Assembly: GCA_022072225.1 (NCBI GenBank)
Contig: JAJVIC010000009.1
Coordinates: forward strand, 1-64,000
Length of the DNA stretch: 64,000 bases
Source: Bacteroidia bacterium
GTDB taxonomy: Bacteria; Bacteroidota; Bacteroidia; SXHM01
Direction: 5' to 3'
The notes beneath the pieces are model-generated. The model searched no databases. It was not told the DNA's origin and saw nothing but the letters and a program-made list of their open reading frames with translations. The position numbers were made by a program, and so were the translations under genes. Positions within the stretch are counted from its first letter, which is position 1. Each line of letters opens with the position of its first letter. Positions 61,246 through 64,000 of the stretch are shown here, in pieces.

Positions 61246-63885
61246 ATGAACAGAATTCTTTTTACACTCATGCTGCTTTTTTCTCTTCTCTTCGGTGAAA
61301 GATGGGGAGGAACTGCTTTTGCCCAGTTTACCGATAACTTTACTGATGGCGACTTTACTGCAAACCCCGTGTGGACAGGCGAAACTTCCAAATTTGAAGT
61401 AGACGGAAATTTTCAGCTGCATCTGAATGCTCCAGCGCAAAGCGATACCGCCTACCTGAGTATTGCCAACAGTGTTGTGTTCAGCGATACCATTCAGTGG
61501 GAGTTTTATTTCCGTATGAATTTTGACCCCAGCAACAGCAACAACCTTAAAATTTATTTAGCCTCTGACCAGGAAAACCTGCGCGGAAACCTCAACGGCT
61601 ATTATCTGCGCTTTGGCGAAAACGGCTCAGCCGACCGCCTTAAATTTTTTAAACAAAGCGGAACTACCGGCACCGAATTATTTGCAGGAACAGTAAACAC
61701 CTTTGGTATTAACCCTGCCGAAGGAAGAATTTTAGTAGAGCGCTTTCCCGATGGTACCTGGAATTTTTATTCAGACAGTACCAACGGAACCAACTTTGTT
61801 CCCGAAGGAAGTGTGAACGATGTTACATTCCTTACCACATCCTATTTCGGAGTATCGTGTAAATACACACAAACCAACAGTACCAGCTTTTTCTTTGATG
61901 ATTTTAATGTTACCGGCTCTACCTTTGTTGACAATGTGTTGCCCGTAGTTACTGCAGTTTCCATTACCTCGCAAAATACATTAGACGTAATTTTTTCCGA
62001 AACGGTAAGCCAGTCCACTGCCGAAACACTTACCAATTATTCAGCCGACAATGCGCTCGGAAATCCTCAATCGGCAACGCGCGATGTAAGCAATGCAGCC
62101 ATTGTTCACCTCAGCTTTGCAAACAACTTTACAGCCGGAACGCTCTATACACTCAGCGTTTCAGGCGTGCAGGATGCTGCCGGAAATACGATGACAGCCT
62201 CGCAGCATCCCTTCATCTGGTATTTTCCCCAACGCTACGATGTTGTCTTCAGCGAAGTAATGGCTGACCCGACTCCTTCCGTAGGTTTGCCCGAATATGA
62301 ATACACCGAATTGTATAACCGCACCAATGTTCCCATCAATCTCAAAAACTGGAAATATACGTATGGCACTACCACAAAACTGTTGCCCGATGCAGTTATT
62401 CTGCCTGACAGCTTTTTGATTTTGGTCAGCGAATCAGCCTTCCCTTCGTTTACTTTTTACGGAAATGCAATAGCAGTTGAAGGGCTTTCAACCACCGCAC
62501 TCACTAACGATGGACAGGCACTGCTCCTGCAGGACAGCAGCGGAAACGTTATTCACACCCTTAATTATTCCATTGACTGGTACGGGGATGCTGATAAAGA
62601 AGAAGGCGGCTGGTCGCTCGAACAGATTGACCCCGATAATGTATGCGGCAACAACAACAACTGGAAAGCAAGTATTGCACAACTGGGCGGAACACCCGGA
62701 AGAACCAATTCCGTAAATGCCTCTAATCCTGATACGGAAGCGCCCATGCCTGAAAGAGTAGGCGTTGCTGACAACACTACTATTACCGTATTTTTTACTG
62801 AAAAGTTAGACAGTCTTTTTGCCGTTGATGCCGGCAATTACTTTATTGATAACGGAATCGGAACACCGCTTTCGGCAAGCGTTGCATTTCCCGCAATGAA
62901 CATTGTTACACTTTTGCTGCCGCAACCGCTGCAACTGCAAACTACCTATAATTTATTTGTAAGTGCTATACAGGATTGTGCCGGAAACGCCATTACAGAC
63001 AGTATTTCCGTTCGTTTCGCCATTCCCGAATTTCCTGATTCAAATGATATCATCGTTAATGAAATCCTTTTCTATCCTTATGATGAGGGAGTGGATTTTG
63101 TAGAGATTTATAACCGTTCCGAAAAAGTAATAGACCTGAAAACCCTGCGCGTTGCCAACTACGATACAGTTGGTTTGCCTCCCCTTAATCAAAAGGAAAT
63201 TGCTCCGCTCGGCTATCTGCTCTTTCCGGGCGAATACCTTGTTTTAACTACTTCACCCGAAAAGGTGAAGGAACAGTATGCAACAACCAACCCCTCCGGT
63301 TTTGTAAAAGTAGAATCAATGCCTTCCTTTAATATTGACGAAGGTTCGGTTGTTATCAATGACTCACTCGGCAACATCACTGATGTATTGATTTACGATG
63401 AAGCCATGCACATTCCCCTGCTCAATAGTTTTAAAGGTGTTTCGCTCGAACGCATTGCATTTGATCGTTCTTCAGCCGACAGAAGCAACTGGCATTCGGC
63501 CGCGGAAACAGTTGGTTTTGCAACACCTGCTTATCAAAATTCGCAGTTTGATATTCCGCAACCGGAAGATAATCCAATCACCGTTGAACCCGAAATCTTT
63601 TCGCCCGACAACGATGGCTACAACGATGTTATAAATTTCAATTACACCTTTGACACACCCGGTTTTATTGCCAGCATCACTATCTACGATGCGCGCGGAA
63701 GAACAATAAAAAAACTGCTTACCAACGAATTGCTCGGCACTTCCGGAACTGTTTCCTGGAACGGAATAAACGAAAGCAGCGAAAAAGCACGCATTGGTGT
63801 TTATGTTGCGTTTATGGAACTGTTCAACACTTCAGGTGAACAGAAGAAGTATAAGAAGTCGTTTGTGCTGGGCGGAAAACTTTAA
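61246..63885 (+). CDS. Large secreted lamin-tail/Ig-like protein
   Basis: This 879-residue secreted protein has a signal peptide (ending TAFAQ, residue about 27). A lectin-like N-terminal domain is followed by SbsA-like Ig units with VSITSQNTLDVIFSETVSQS and VGVADNTTITVFFTEKLDS. Two lamin-tail domains (VVFSEVMADPTPS-GLPEYEY and DIIVNEILFYPYDEGVDFVE) follow. The C-terminus (EIFSPDNDGYNDVINFNYTF to KKSFVLGGKL) is FlgD/CHU_C-like and probably serves as a T9SS type B-like sorting region. It is likely a large surface structural or gliding-related protein. Confidence 0.83.
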   Translation: MNRILFTLMLLFSLLFGERWGGTAFAQFTDNFTDGDFTANPVWTGETSKFEVDGNFQLHLNAPAQSDTAYLSIANSVVFSDTIQWEFYFRMNFDPSNSNNLKIYLASDQENLRGNLNGYYLRFGENGSADRLKFFKQSGTTGTELFAGTVNTFGINPAEGRILVERFPDGTWNFYSDSTNGTNFVPEGSVNDVTFLTTSYFGVSCKYTQTNSTSFFFDDFNVTGSTFVDNVLPVVTAVSITSQNTLDVIFSETVSQSTAETLTNYSADNALGNPQSATRDVSNAAIVHLSFANNFTAGTLYTLSVSGVQDAAGNTMTASQHPFIWYFPQRYDVVFSEVMADPTPSVGLPEYEYTELYNRTNVPINLKNWKYTYGTTTKLLPDAVILPDSFLILVSESAFPSFTFYGNAIAVEGLSTTALTNDGQALLLQDSSGNVIHTLNYSIDWYGDADKEEGGWSLEQIDPDNVCGNNNNWKASIAQLGGTPGRTNSVNASNPDTEAPMPERVGVADNTTITVFFTEKLDSLFAVDAGNYFIDNGIGTPLSASVAFPAMNIVTLLLPQPLQLQTTYNLFVSAIQDCAGNAITDSISVRFAIPEFPDSNDIIVNEILFYPYDEGVDFVEIYNRSEKVIDLKTLRVANYDTVGLPPLNQKEIAPLGYLLFPGEYLVLTTSPEKVKEQYATTNPSGFVKVESMPSFNIDEGSVVINDSLGNITDVLIYDEAMHIPLLNSFKGVSLERIAFDRSSADRSNWHSAAETVGFATPAYQNSQFDIPQPEDNPITVEPEIFSPDNDGYNDVINFNYTFDTPGFIASITIYDARGRTIKKLLTNELLGTSGTVSWNGINESSEKARIGVYVAFMELFNTSGEQKKYKKSFVLGGKL

Positions 63886-63914
63886 AACGTTTACTGTACG
63901 TTTAGCACAGAATA

Positions 63915-64000
63915 CTAATTTTCTACAATCAGCTTCTTTACTACGTTTTTTTGCGAAGAAATAATGTTCACAAAATAAGTTCCGTTATCAAATCCATCAA
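63915..64000 (-). CDS. C-terminal end of a T9SS cargo protein (cut by window edge)
   Basis: Only 27 codons and the stop (complement of 63915-63917) are visible. The reading is DGFDNGTYFVNIISSQKNVV followed by KKLIVEN, the final strands of a type A T9SS sorting domain (G-x-Y-x-V ... K-x-V). The rest lies to the right of the window. Confidence 0.8.
   Translation of the reverse strand, partial: DGFDNGTYFVNIISSQKNVVKKLIVEN

Overview
The window reads as a chromosomal segment of a Bacteroidota bacterium, probably Sphingobacteriia/Chitinophagia-like. Supporting signs are type IX secretion (T9SS) sorting tails on several secreted proteins, many SPII lipoproteins, promoters of the TTTG / TAnnTTTG type, a bactofilin next to AtpZ/AtpI-like genes, and a Bacteroidota-type nos cluster. 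Species cannot be named from the sequence alone. The edges cut two genes: an ArsR-type regulator on the left and a T9SS cargo protein on the right.

Layout. 0-1.8 kb: ArsR fragment, a long gene-free stretch ending in a 12-unit 21-bp tandem array, then a small fibronectin-III-like gene. 1.9-20.3 kb: secreted hydrolases (M43 protease, M20 peptidase, class II cyclic-nucleotide phosphodiesterase, GH28), a GldN-like lipoprotein, kbl, phoD-like, aspS, a TauD-like dioxygenase, neutral ceramidase, a gmhA-like isomerase, tpx, DinB, pyrF, an esterase and tRNA-Ala(GGC). 20.8-29.1 kb: a clade II nitrous oxide reductase cluster (cytochrome c, nosZ, membrane protein, nosL, nosD, nosF, nosY), an Rrf2 regulator, a lipoprotein and a fasciclin lipoprotein. 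The cytochrome c-nosZ promoter and the fasciclin promoter share one duplicated control module with an FNR-like box. 29.1-47.5 kb: mostly housekeeping genes (pepP-like, bactofilin, AtpZ/AtpI-like, nrdBA, sirtuin, AsmA-like, acyl-CoA ligase, nadK). 47.7-61.1 kb: an accessory region with many unknown small genes, a GIY-YIG-like protein, a REP-type Y1 transposase with REP hairpins, a type IIG restriction-modification enzyme with a divergent small HTH gene, a second 21-bp array with the second fibronectin-III-like paralogue, and an unknown gene. 61.2-64 kb: a large lamin-tail/Ig-like secreted protein.

The most unusual feature is the pair of paralogous MKKxWVVxQ fibronectin-III-like genes at 1135 and 56590. 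Each lies directly behind a tandem array with exactly 21-bp period. The two arrays are unrelated in sequence, yet the best units in both follow the same plan: 5-base arm, 4-base centre, complementary 5-base arm, 7-base linker. Because period and layout are shared while sequence is not, the array probably belongs functionally to the gene. Mobile intergenic palindromes are also common here, and at least two appear to have been absorbed in frame into coding sequence (at about 53.6 kb and 57.6 kb).
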